In this document: positions 11,114 to 20,897 of the stretch, piece by piece
Position numbering within the stretch: the stretch's first letter is position 1
How the letters are laid out: each line of letters begins with the position of its first letter
Assembly (NCBI GenBank): GCA_900323505.1
Contig: OOIN01000005.1
Coordinates: 1,240,001-1,304,000 of the forward strand
DNA: 64,000 nt
Direction of reading: 5' to 3'
Source of the DNA: Ustilago trichophora
Taxonomy: Eukaryota > Basidiomycota > Ustilaginomycetes > Ustilaginales > Ustilaginaceae
Notes under the pieces: generated by a model
The model's input: only the letters and a program-made list of their open reading frames with translations
What the model was told of the DNA's origin: nothing
Databases searched by the model: none
Position numbers and translations under genes: made by a program

Positions 11114-12451
11114 CTACTTCTCCAGATCGACGCCTACAGCCTGCTGCCGCTTCTCGCCACCTTGGATCTGCCTTTTCTGTAAGCTGCTATCCCATTGCAG
11201 CCGCTTACCGACGAACATGGCGACCCAACTGAGCACGAGCAGCACGGGCACCTCGACCAGCGGCCCGATCGTCGCAGCCAATGCCTGATCCGACCCGACG
11301 CCAAAGACTGCGACACACACCGCGATGGCCAACTCAAAGTTGTTGCTTCCCGCTGTGAATGCTTGCACCACTGCCATCTGATAGCCCCACTCTGTCTTGC
11401 CATATCGCACAGATAGCCACCAGACGAGAACAAAGCTTCCCGTCCACATGAGTGCAAAGTAGAGCACGAGAGGAACAAATGTGCGGAACACTGGTCCGAG
11501 GTTGTCCAAGATATGCTGAGCTTGCTCTGCAAAGATGATGATGATGGTATAGAGCAGAGCGATGAGGGAGAGAGGGCCGAAGAAGGGAAGGAATTTTTTG
11601 TGGAAAAAGTCGCGACCGAAGACGCCAAGTACCAGTAATCGAGTGAGGACGCCGGCGGCGAGCGGAATGCCAAGGTAGATAGCAACGGCAATGGCAACGT
11701 CGGAATAGTCGAGCTTGAAACCAGCGTCGTGAGAGATGACATTGATGAAGAATACGGCGAAAGGGGCGTAGAGGACGATTTGAAGGATCGAGTTGACAAT
11801 GACGATGATGGCGCAAGTGTTGCTGTCACCACGAGCGATTTTGTTCCAGATCATGACCATGGCAATGCATCGAGCAAGGCCAACCATGATGACTCCCACG
11901 CGGTAGTCATCCAAGTCGGGCAGAGTCGCCCAAGCAAGCGCAAGCATGAGGAACGGTCCAAGCACCCAGTTGAGGACGAGTGACATTGCGAGTTGATACC
12001 AAAGGCGCCGAGTCGCAAACATCTGAGGCAGGCGCTCGTACTGAACCTTTGTGAGGATGGGCCACATCATGACGATGAGACCTACAACAAGGGGGGCCGA
12101 TACGCCACGAAGGTTTCCAGCCGAGAGATTGCGTGCTGCATTGGGAGCAAACTCGCCAATGATCACTCCCAGAATCATGGCGACGATGATAAAGAGCGAT
12201 AGCAAACGGTCGAGCCATCCGAGCGAGAGAAGCACTCCCTTTGCGGCGCCGGTCGAGTCACGGGCATCCTGAAGCGCAGAACGAAGCTTGGGCACACCGC
12301 CTTTCGGGTCGAGAATCAATCCGTCCTCGTCGGGAATCTCTGTGTCGGTGTCGATCGTGCTCGACATGCTGTGTGCGTGCTGATTCTGATCAAGTTGGTT
12401 TGCGTGAGCTTTGTCGCCGGACTGCATGCGCAACGTCGAGCTGGACGACAT
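11114..12451 (-). CDS. ACR3: Arsenite efflux transporter, ACR3 family
   Basis: The 445-residue plasma-membrane protein exports arsenite (and possibly antimonite) by exchange for protons. Ten hydrophobic segments are visible after a hydrophilic N-terminus of about 85 residues. Family signatures: the conserved cysteine in the fourth segment (VGLARCIAMVMIWN) and the glutamate in SNNFELAIAV, both needed for transport in characterised ACR3 proteins. FAPNAA and IMMWPILTKVQYE are also typical. The ATG at 12451 is used; the frame upstream begins only at TTG. No arsenate reductase or arsenic regulator gene is adjacent. An ATATATATA element lies 207 bp upstream. Confidence 0.95.
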   Translation of the reverse strand: MSSSSTLRMQSGDKAHANQLDQNQHAHSMSSTIDTDTEIPDEDGLILDPKGGVPKLRSALQDARDSTGAAKGVLLSLGWLDRLLSLFIIVAMILGVIIGEFAPNAARNLSAGNLRGVSAPLVVGLIVMMWPILTKVQYERLPQMFATRRLWYQLAMSLVLNWVLGPFLMLALAWATLPDLDDYRVGVIMVGLARCIAMVMIWNKIARGDSNTCAIIVIVNSILQIVLYAPFAVFFINVISHDAGFKLDYSDVAIAVAIYLGIPLAAGVLTRLLVLGVFGRDFFHKKFLPFFGPLSLIALLYTIIIIFAEQAQHILDNLGPVFRTFVPLVLYFALMWTGSFVLVWWLSVRYGKTEWGYQMAVVQAFTAGSNNFELAIAVCVAVFGVGSDQALAATIGPLVEVPVLLVLSWVAMFVGKRLQWDSSLQKRQIQGGEKRQQAVGVDLEK

Positions 12452-13372
12452 GGTTAGCAGCAACTCAAAAGATATGAGTCACTTTCGATGGTTCGTATGA
12501 CTCGAGTTGCTGTCAAAGAGGTCTGGGTATTCAACGGCGTTGACTGAGACGATGAGTGGTCTGGAAGACGTGGTGTCGAAAGCGAGATGAAGTCAGTGGA
12601 CCATCTCGTCAGTGCATAGTGTGGCGGAAGACAAAGAAGGATCAAGTTTGAAGGAACTATATATATGAAAGCATCTACTGTATGTTAGTGCAGAATCTTG
12701 ACCCTCACCGGAGCTTATTGCGGACCAGGGCGGAATTCATTTACCATTCCACTCTGCAGAGCGGAACAGACGACAAACCTCGACATGTGGAAAGCCGAAT
12801 TGCAAATTGCTTCCTGGCTGCTCTCTGAGCGCCACTCACGATGAAAATCTCTCTTCCTCCTGTCAGGGGGGAAAAAAAAAAAGAGAAAAAAAAGAAAAAA
12901 AAAAAGCGGAAAGCGAATTTGAAATTTCTTTTGCTCCCCCACGTTCTTGGGCTCCGAATTCCGATCCTTCTCCTCCTCCTCTGTTCTCTCTTTCTCGTCT
13001 CAAACTTGCCAAGCCCTTGACCGCTGTTCATACGTAAGATTTACGGCTACTTGTCTAGCGTTGGACTGAAATGCTGCAAAGTGCGCGCCAGATTGAATTT
13101 GAAATTCAAAAAAGCTTATCTGATCCCACCTCTCTGGTCATCTCGAATCTCACTTTGCCACCTTGACGTCGATGAACATCCGCAGCGGCGACTGAGATTC
13201 AGACAAGGCACACAAAATAGGAAAGAGATTAATACCAACGGAGATAACATTGAACATACAAACACTTCCTTTCAATAGACACCGAAAGAGCAAGATTAAG
13301 GAAGGTGGGTATATAGCCGTACACTACAGGAGCGCAGATTAGGATCAAAGATTGTGAATTGGCCGATGTGAT
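12452..13372. other. Intergenic: ACR3 promoter and P450 3' flank
   Basis: The 921 bp contain a TATATATAT stretch (12658-12666), an A-rich tract (about 12866-12905) and two near-identical GAATTTGAAATT elements (about 12915 and 13096), the second a near-perfect palindrome. No gene is supported. Confidence 0.5.
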
Positions 13373-15046
13373 TTAGTCATCTCGGGCCTGAACGCGCACC
13401 TTGTAAGGGTTCTTGATGGGAAGAGTCAACGAGTCGTCGTAGGTGGGCTCGTCGTTCTTGAGAGCCTGCTGGTCGAATTTGACGTCAAAATTGCCAAGGA
13501 TCTCGGCCACGACGGCACACCCCTCGTACGTTGCCAGCGTCTGGCCGAGGCAGAGCCTAGGACCAGCGTTGAAAGCGTGGAAGAGGTACTGCGAGTACGT
13601 CTTGATGCCCATTGAGCCGTCGTTGCGCTTCTCGAGGAAGCGTTCCGGCTTGAACTGCTCACAGTCTTCACCCCAGAGCTCGGGCATACGAGCCATGGTG
13701 TGGTCCTGCCATGTCACAGTCTCGCCCTTCTTGATGATCAGGTCGGGGAGCTTCTGTGTGGTGGGGACAGCGTTAGGGGCGACATCGGCATCGGAAGTGG
13801 GCTGGGCGTAGGGTCGGATGACATCGTCCTTGACGGCCAACTTCAAATTCTTCGGTACGGAAGGATGCAGACGCAGAGCCTCGAGGAAACAAGCCTGGAC
13901 GTAAACGAGCGAGTTGAGATCATCGTAAGCCATGCTGCGGAAATCGGCACCAGCACCGAGCTTCTCGTGAACTTCCTCGCGGGCCTTCTCGACGCAATCG
14001 GGGTTCTTGGAAAATTCGTAAAAGAGCCAAGCAAGTGCCTGTGCGGTGGTGTCTCGACCAGCGATGAGGAAGTTGAGCACAACAGGGAGCAACTCGTCAC
14101 GACCCAGATTCTGTTCCATGAAGAGGGCGAGAAGATCCTTGTCACCTTTACCGGAGGCAGCTTGGGCTTGACCACTTTTGCGAGCTGCGAGACGAAGGTC
14201 GATGATCTCATAGCAAAAGTTGTGCAACTCTTTGATGGTCCTTCGCATTTTCCTGCCCTGAGCCGAGAACAGCTCGGTGAATCTGGCAAGAGGGTCGACG
14301 AAGCGCTCGTCCATGACGCGCTGAGCATAGTCAAAGTTGGCAGCGAATGCAACCACCTCCTTCAAACCCTCAACATCGGAGGGCAGACACTTGATGTCGG
14401 CACTGAAAGCCATAAGCGAGAACGAGCTGAGGGTGAATCGGAAGAAGAGATCGGGGAGGTCCACCTCGACGTTTTTCTTGCTAGCATCCTGGAAGAGCTT
14501 GTTGAGGTTACCGAGATCGCGCTGAATGGTGTTCTGAACATGAGTCCTAAAGTTACCGACGCTGAAAATGTGCGATGCCATTTTGCGCTGCTTCTTCCAT
14601 ACCTCGCCGTCAGCAACAAAGATGCCGTGAAGGCTCATCACGTCGCCCATGGACTTTTGGAAGTAGGCGCCCTTGACGTAGTTTTCAAAGTTGGTCTTTT
14701 GCACCCAGCGAATGTACTCGGGGCGGTTGATCGAGGTGACACGCCCACCGAGGTAAGGCAAGGTGGCGGCCCAAGGCTGGCCACCAGCGCCAATGGACTT
14801 TTGCATACGGAGAAACTCATCGAGGAAGCGACGACGTTTCGAAGCAATGTCGAGGAGGAAGACCAGGTTGCCGACAAGGGGAAGGGCACCCGGCACTTCT
14901 TTGATGCCCTTTCGGTGACTGGCAAAGATGTAGCGGTCGGGCGCGATGAGGCAGAGGAGTGCAAGGATCAGGACCGAACCAATGGCGATGTGGGTGGGTG
15001 TAAGATGCTCAAAGGAGCTCTGAACAGTCGGGAGGAGGAGCGACAT
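13373..15046 (-). CDS. Cytochrome P450, CYP52-like (fatty acid/alkane omega-hydroxylase type)
   Basis: The 557-residue, intronless gene encodes a microsomal P450. An N-terminal membrane anchor (about 18-37, IAIGSVLILALLCLIAP) is followed by a proline-rich hinge (VPGALPLVGN). The I-helix reads LIAGRDTTAQALAWLFYE (consensus AGxDTT), the K-helix EALRLHPSVP, and the heme loop FNAGPRLCLGQTLA places the haem thiolate at Cys499. The HGIFVADGEVWKKQRK and LKLAVKDDVI regions resemble the CYP52/CYP63 group, which hydroxylates fatty acids or alkanes at the omega position with an NADPH reductase. The substrate is inference. No secondary-metabolite enzymes lie next to it. Confidence 0.9.
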   Translation of the reverse strand: MSLLLPTVQSSFEHLTPTHIAIGSVLILALLCLIAPDRYIFASHRKGIKEVPGALPLVGNLVFLLDIASKRRRFLDEFLRMQKSIGAGGQPWAATLPYLGGRVTSINRPEYIRWVQKTNFENYVKGAYFQKSMGDVMSLHGIFVADGEVWKKQRKMASHIFSVGNFRTHVQNTIQRDLGNLNKLFQDASKKNVEVDLPDLFFRFTLSSFSLMAFSADIKCLPSDVEGLKEVVAFAANFDYAQRVMDERFVDPLARFTELFSAQGRKMRRTIKELHNFCYEIIDLRLAARKSGQAQAASGKGDKDLLALFMEQNLGRDELLPVVLNFLIAGRDTTAQALAWLFYEFSKNPDCVEKAREEVHEKLGAGADFRSMAYDDLNSLVYVQACFLEALRLHPSVPKNLKLAVKDDVIRPYAQPTSDADVAPNAVPTTQKLPDLIIKKGETVTWQDHTMARMPELWGEDCEQFKPERFLEKRNDGSMGIKTYSQYLFHAFNAGPRLCLGQTLATYEGCAVVAEILGNFDVKFDQQALKNDEPTYDDSLTLPIKNPYKVRVQARDD

Positions 15047-17180
15047 GGTGGGGAGTATGCTTGTCGGCAGGGGCAGAGGGCGTGAAGATGTTGTCGAAGT
15101 TTGTTGTCGAGGGGGAAACAGTTAGTGTAGAAGGCTGTTGGGGCCGGGGTATATGTACTTTGGGCAATGATCATGACAGCTCCACACAGGTTTGACCAGC
15201 GACACAACTAGATGCGTTCCACCTTGACAATAGGCGAACCGGCGTGTGGTCACCGCTCTGAGCTCATCTCGCTGTATGTTTGAATCAAGGCGCTGAAAGG
15301 ACTCAGAGCTCTGGGGTTGCATTCCCGCACACTCGAAGCGAGAAGATCCAAGCTCGAACAGAAGACACGTCAAAAGCGGAGACCGTCATTGGATGGCTGG
15401 GGTAGCAATGTCTCAGGCTTGGCGAAGGGACGAGCCCTCCATCATCTTGGAGAGATTGTCTTCCTTGGTAGCCGCTGTTCAAAGTGGGGCAAAGAACAGA
15501 AAGTGATGCATCATTCCCGCAAACAAAACGGAAAGCAATGGCAGCGTCATCGGGGTAAATTTTTTCTCCGACGCCGGCTGTTGCTATTCTGTGGCTGATG
15601 ACTGGTGGTGCCGTGTCGTGTTGGCGCAGTGCTTCCCGCTGCCGCGCCAGATGAGGTTGATACCAAGGATTCGGCTACACGGGAAGGGCATGATGCTCTT
15701 GCCTTGCCCCACCGCACCACATCACACCACCGAACCGAGATCGAACGCCTCTCTGGACCTCGAATGGGCCACGAGCGTGTTCAATGTAGAAGCAGCGGCA
15801 CAAGCTTTCTCCACTCTGCTGCCGCTGTTCACAAACCGTGTCTAGACAACAGGCGCGTCGGCTCCTGCATGAGCCGCGTGAAATTGTGCTTTTTTGGCTT
15901 GATCCGCAATCCGCATCACACCGTCTAGCGTACTGTAGCCGCGAAAATCTTGGTCCTGCCATGTGCGGCCAGCAGCCAGCCTCGACATTTCCACAACTAG
16001 CGCCTTGCTCTGAAGCTTCACGTTTCACCAACGGAAGCTGCGATCACAACTTTCCCTTCATCGCAATGAGCCCAACGGCGAATTGCTAAATGGTTTGGGC
16101 GACATGGAGCGGGCTTGGATCAGGCTGAGGTGGTACAAGAGTCAGGGAAGATTTGGCGGACCGCTATGACAGGGGAGCCGCGTTTCCCTGTGTGTGTACA
16201 GCAAACATTTTAGCCGAGTACCACATCTCGGGCCACACGCCCATTTTGACGAAATCATGAAATGACCGCCGCTGTGGTTGGCTAAGCTGAGAGAAGAATC
16301 GCGGCTGTCGGACTCGTAAGATTAAGAGGAAAACGCCGCGGCTCCGCCCAGTCGTTTCGATCCCAAGTTCTCCTGTCCTCGCCTGTCGAATCCAGATTGC
16401 GTAGCGGCACGACAAAGTCCAAGTCCAAGCTATTCAACCCCTCTTGTGAACATTGAGTTGCAGCCAATCCAGCCGCGGTTCTTCACACCACTGTACCCTT
16501 TCCACACGATGCAGATTGCGAGAAATCCCCGATGTCGGAGGAGCCATCGGCCGATGCCACCTGCCCTATCAGACTTGCATCACCGGACGAACCTGATATC
16601 GGACCCTTGCCGTTGTGTTGATGTCAACTCGTTTGATGAGATTGCGTGCGTGGTATTTCACATCTTGTTGGCGCTTGGCTGCTTCGATAGGCTCGGCTGG
16701 TTTGAAAAGTGGGCGGCATCAGGCTACACTTCCGATCTTCACATTGACATTTTATCTGACGCCTCTCAACTCTCTTCCTGGTCTTTCATACTTTACGAAG
16801 GTCGTCAACAATACGGATAGCACGATGAGTCAACGCACAGAAAGACGGCTTCTTGGCAAAGCGCCCTCCTCGAGTACGGATGTGCCTCGTCTCTGCGCTG
16901 CTCGCAAATTCAGCTTTGAGCTGCTCTATTTGCCCCAGCTCGCCCGAGTGTCCACCAGAGCGATGGGCAGTCCCTAAACATTGCTATAGGATCGCACAAT
17001 GGTATCGGCAGCAATGGAGCCGTCAGAATAGATCCTGGAATGGTCAAATGCCTGCATTGGAAGATGCTGAAAGTGGTATAAACAAGGAGAGGTCGAGGGA
17101 GAGCAGCTTTACCGCTGAGAACCGAGGTTGAAAGAAAGCTTGCAGTCTAAGCTCGCAAGTGGTCGAAAAGCGCGGAAACA
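15047..17180. other. Long gene-poor interval (P450 promoter side)
   Basis: The 2134 bp between the P450 start and the 3' end of the V-ATPase f gene contain only short frames without recognisable protein character. A TATATG-like element lies near 15150, about 100 bp upstream of the P450. No tRNA-like TTC-arm sequence or transposon remnant was recognised. It may hold an unrecognised non-coding RNA or a long promoter. Confidence 0.5.
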
Positions 17181-17560
17181 TCACAGTTGGATGCGACTAT
17201 ATCTTCGGTGAACACCCAGTTGGCAACCGCAGAACGCAACGAAAGCGATATAGATCAAGGCAGCGACGTAGCATGTTTGACCAACGGCCAGTCCGTCTTC
17301 TGGGTCCGAGGTGCTGCCCATAAGTGCTGGCCAGTTGTGTTGGAAGCCATAGCCAAAGATGGCAAGGATGACGGAGCCAAATACCGAGACTACTGTGCAG
17401 CAGCTAGCTGTTGGTGCGGTCGGTTGATGCATTGGATGCAAGTAAGATGGTGAGAAGATAAACCTTGTCAGCATGGATTCGACCCGGCCTTTGCACCGCT
17501 CTTGCCGCTGCTACATGACTTACCGAGGCCACTGCCGACTACTGGTCGTGCCATCGACAT
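17181..17560 (-). CDS. V-ATPase subunit f / RNase kappa-like protein, 2 exons
   Basis: Exons 17524-17560 and 17181-17407 (intron 17408-17523, GTAAGT...CAACAG) give 87 residues. It resembles yeast V-ATPase subunit f (YPR170W-B) and animal RNASEK, a two-helix protein of the vacuolar proton pump Vo sector. The mature N-terminus reads MSMARPVVGSGL, then the splice restores ASCCTVVSVFG at the start of the first helix. Family hallmarks are HNWPALMGS, DPEDG, the CYVAALIYIAFVAFCGCQ second helix and a short basic tail. Exon 2 on its own looks like a 97-residue frame with a false N-terminus. The gene is divergent from SNM1 with 394 bp between starts. Function is by family; the exon join is my reading. 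Confidence 0.88.
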
Positions 17561-17954
17561 GATTGTGTGTGTGAGGTGGAAAGAAGAAGGTGGTGTGGTC
17601 CTTGAGAGGAGAGCAACACTTTGCTTTCGATCTTTGCGTGACGGTGACGGAGAGTGCAGCTTTGGGAGGCCCCTGCGTCTAAACTAACATTCTTGACAAT
17701 GGAAAAAAAATGGCACGTGACTGTCGCTCTCAGTTGAGAATCTTGTACCCTGAGCCAATTTGAGCGTGGCAAAAAAAAAGGTCACAGCTGCACGCTTTAT
17801 GCACAGTTGGGTGGAGGTGCAGAATCCTACAGCTTTCCGTTGCTTTGACTCAGCCACTCACCTTGGTAGTCAACCAACCACCCCCACCATCATCTGGACA
17901 CTGTACACTACAACATTTTCAGGCTATCACACGGCGGGGTCATGAATCGACAAT
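17561..17954. other. Divergent promoter (V-ATPase f / SNM1)
   Basis: The 394 bp hold two short A-runs (near 17703 and 17771) and CCACC-rich DNA before the SNM1 start. No clear TATA box. Confidence 0.5.
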
Positions 17955-20588
17955 ATGGCACCGTCAGCAGTGGCCTCTCCTACAAAAAGGAGGAAGCTTG
18001 CCTCCTCGAGCCCTTCTAAACAAGCTGGTCCGAGTGGCTCAGCTCAGCCTTCCCTACTCTCATTCTTCGCCAATGGACGTCCAACAGCAACCTCGCCTTC
18101 GCCATCAGATTCGATTCAGCGTACATCGTCATCCCAGCAACAAGAAAATGCTCGATCAAGGGCCTCCTCAGCTCAAGCCGAGTCAAAGAGTGAGCGCACT
18201 GCCGACTGTCCCATCTGCGGCATAAAGGTCCCCTTCAATACCGTACAGGCACACGTCAATACCTGCCTCGACGCTGCCGACTCGATAGCGCAAGAATCCG
18301 AAATTTTGAGAGATCATGTCAACGAGCTGCCTACTGCACCCGTCCAAGAGGCTGTACCAGCCCAGTCCTGCTCCCCTGCACCTGCACAAGCGCCACTCAA
18401 AGAGTCTCCCAAGCAAGTATCAATACAGCCCCAGCCTGCCAGACTCACGTCCATATCAGAGCTTGCGTCGACATTTGATGCTGCAATCGCTCCGACAAAT
18501 GCGACCGATGCAGGCCCAAGTGCCTCCTCAGGGCCTGTATCCGTGCTACAGGCTGGCAGGACACCATCATCGCTGCTCTCTTCGGCCAAGCGTGCAGCTT
18601 CCTCTGCCTTCACAGTGCTCATGAAGTCACATTCCGAATCCAAGCAATGGGCTACAGCGGACGCAGTAGAAGCTGCCAACTACCGCGGAAAAGCAAGAAC
18701 CCGACCCGAAGCGCGCACTGCACCCTTCTACAAGGCGCTCGAAGGCATGCCACTCACCGTCGATGCTTTCCGCTTTGGCAAGATCGAAGGTTGCCGCGGC
18801 TACTTTCTCACCCACTTTCATAGCGACCACTACGGCGGTATGACTTCCAACTGGAACCACGGCCTTATCTACTGCAGCGTCACTACGGCCAACCTGTGCC
18901 GGACTCATCTCGGCGTCGACCCGCAATGGCTTCGACCGCTGCCCATGGAAGTGGCGGTCCCGGTCCCCGACAGCGGCGGCGTAATGGTCACTTGCATTGA
19001 GGCCAATCACTGCCCCGGCTCGTGTCTCTTCCTCTTTGAGGGGCCGCAGACGGCACAATTGCTTTCGAGGAATCATGCTAGCCCTTACATCGGAACTGGT
19101 AGGATCTTTCGCTATCTACATTGTGGAGACTTCCGCGCCAGTCCAGTCCACACAAATCACCCATCCATAGCCGGTAAGAAGCTCGACATCATCTACCTCG
19201 ACACGACTTACTGCAATCCGCGCTATTGCTTCCCAGCTCAAGATCAGGTGATCGAAGCATGTGCCGAATTGGTGCGTCGGATGGTACCCGAGGAACAGCT
19301 TGAAGCCAATTGGGCAGCTATCAAAAAGGAACAACAAGAAGAACAGCAAGAGGATTGGAGAACAGCACCACCACCACGTAGGGGAAAGAACAGCGTCGAC
19401 CAGAATAGCGCATCAGCAAATGCATTCAAAGGATGGTTCAATACCAAGGTCGAGAATCCGGACGGTACGCTTTCTGCTTTGCCTCCACCACCACTTTCCA
19501 GAGACTCCAGCCTCGGCGACTTGAAACCAGATGGGGATCTGGCTTCTGCGAAGCAGGAGGATGCACAAGAGGACAATCTTGACTATGACGAAGAGGATCT
19601 CTTCTTGGGCGAGCAGGACGAAGATCTTGCGGTAGAGGAGGACAGCACCTATGAGAGCCCTGCCAACGCATCAAACGAGCCTCCTGCTCCTCGTGTCAAG
19701 CTCGAGCCATCTGAAGATGCTCTGCTCGATTTCAACCCGGAAGACGCAAAGCTGGAAGTCAAGGTGCATTCTGATGCCGCCGACACTCGGCCAGCAGCCG
19801 AATCGACAGCACAAGTGTCAAAGAGGGAAGAAGCTGACGACGACGTCAAGCCAACGATATCAAACGACACAAACGCATCAAACTGGCTCACCAAGCATTC
19901 AGAATCCTCTCGAGACGCCATCAGCTCCATGCGGCGTCGCGACGGCGGCCGACTTCTCGTTGTCATTGGCACCTACACTATTGGCAAAGAGCGCATCGTC
20001 AAAGCCGTCGCTCGCGCAATGAAGTCCAAGATCTTTTGCATGGACTCCCGAAAGTATCGCGTCTATGCGCAGCTAGAAGATCCTGAGCTCCACTCTCTTC
20101 TCACTCGCTCTCCTTCCGCATCGGTCCACGTCACCAACCTGCACGCGATCAACGGTGAAGGCCTTCGCGACGTCGTTGCCGCCCTCCGTACTCGCGGGTA
20201 CGATTTCACCCACGCTGTGGCATTTCGCCCGACAGGATGGACCTATAAACCTCCCGCTGGGATGGACACTGTCTCTCCAAGCCTAGACCGACTGATCCAG
20301 TGGAACCAATCACGTTCGTTCAGCTGGCAAAACCTCTATCCGACCAGAGACAGCACTGCCGACTACCAAATCTTTGGCGTACCTTACTCGGAGCATTCTA
20401 GCTTCTTCGAGTTGACCGCCTTCGCCCTATGTACGAGGTATGACAGGATCATTGCCACCGTCAACGTGGGTAGTCCAAATAGCAGAGCAAAGATGGCCAA
20501 ATGGTTCGAGAAGTGGATGCTCGAAAAGAGGCGTAGGGAGAAGCATGGATTGGGTGAGCTGGAGAACAGGGCATTGACTTACTGGTGA
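17955..20588 (+). CDS. PSO2: DNA interstrand-crosslink repair nuclease SNM1/PSO2
   Basis: The 877-residue single-exon gene encodes the metallo-beta-lactamase/beta-CASP 5' exonuclease that processes DNA interstrand crosslinks. After a disordered N-terminus comes a UBZ4-type ubiquitin-binding zinc finger (about 85-105; CPIC...AHVNTC). The lactamase core starts about residue 260 with the metal motif THFHSDHYGG, then EANHCPGS, HCGDFRASP and LDTTYCNP. An acidic, poorly conserved insertion of about 220 residues (about 440-655) splits the fold. The DRMBL half resumes with VVIGTYTIGKERI, DSRKYRV and PYSEHSSFFEL. The large acidic insert is longer than in yeast Pso2. Start ATG 17955 has an A at -3. Confidence 0.95.
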   Translation: MAPSAVASPTKRRKLASSSPSKQAGPSGSAQPSLLSFFANGRPTATSPSPSDSIQRTSSSQQQENARSRASSAQAESKSERTADCPICGIKVPFNTVQAHVNTCLDAADSIAQESEILRDHVNELPTAPVQEAVPAQSCSPAPAQAPLKESPKQVSIQPQPARLTSISELASTFDAAIAPTNATDAGPSASSGPVSVLQAGRTPSSLLSSAKRAASSAFTVLMKSHSESKQWATADAVEAANYRGKARTRPEARTAPFYKALEGMPLTVDAFRFGKIEGCRGYFLTHFHSDHYGGMTSNWNHGLIYCSVTTANLCRTHLGVDPQWLRPLPMEVAVPVPDSGGVMVTCIEANHCPGSCLFLFEGPQTAQLLSRNHASPYIGTGRIFRYLHCGDFRASPVHTNHPSIAGKKLDIIYLDTTYCNPRYCFPAQDQVIEACAELVRRMVPEEQLEANWAAIKKEQQEEQQEDWRTAPPPRRGKNSVDQNSASANAFKGWFNTKVENPDGTLSALPPPPLSRDSSLGDLKPDGDLASAKQEDAQEDNLDYDEEDLFLGEQDEDLAVEEDSTYESPANASNEPPAPRVKLEPSEDALLDFNPEDAKLEVKVHSDAADTRPAAESTAQVSKREEADDDVKPTISNDTNASNWLTKHSESSRDAISSMRRRDGGRLLVVIGTYTIGKERIVKAVARAMKSKIFCMDSRKYRVYAQLEDPELHSLLTRSPSASVHVTNLHAINGEGLRDVVAALRTRGYDFTHAVAFRPTGWTYKPPAGMDTVSPSLDRLIQWNQSRSFSWQNLYPTRDSTADYQIFGVPYSEHSSFFELTAFALCTRYDRIIATVNVGSPNSRAKMAKWFEKWMLEKRRREKHGLGELENRALTYW

Positions 20589-20897
20589 TGGAATAATGCG
20601 CAGTGTTGCCTTTCAAGATTGTGATAGAAGTGCGTGATGCTGGTTGTGAACTATGCAAGTATACGTGCGTGTTGCATTGTGGATGGATGGACGTTTTGAG
20701 TTTCAAGGAATGATATGCTGCCAAGACGTGATGAGGTTTTTTATCAATGCTCATGCTGAACTCTCAGCTCTCGTTGTCCCATCGACGAAAGTGGTTGGCA
20801 ATGTCGTAGTGCGTACACCACCCTTGAGATTGATCAGGAATCATTCCGCGAAGCAATTGACTACACTGTATATTCTATATGTACAAAATCCCTCATC
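20589..20897. other. Convergent intergenic region
   Basis: The 309 bp lie between the SNM1 and PLC 3' ends, and are A/T-rich toward the PLC end (TATATTCTATATGTAC near 20870). No gene seen. Confidence 0.5.

Noticed and set aside
13700..15085. 461-codon plus-strand frame
   Set aside because: Antisense shadow of the P450 gene, no family resemblance.
16446..16977. Overlapping 120-codon plus-strand frames
   Set aside because: No protein-like composition, no splice signals and no known domain.
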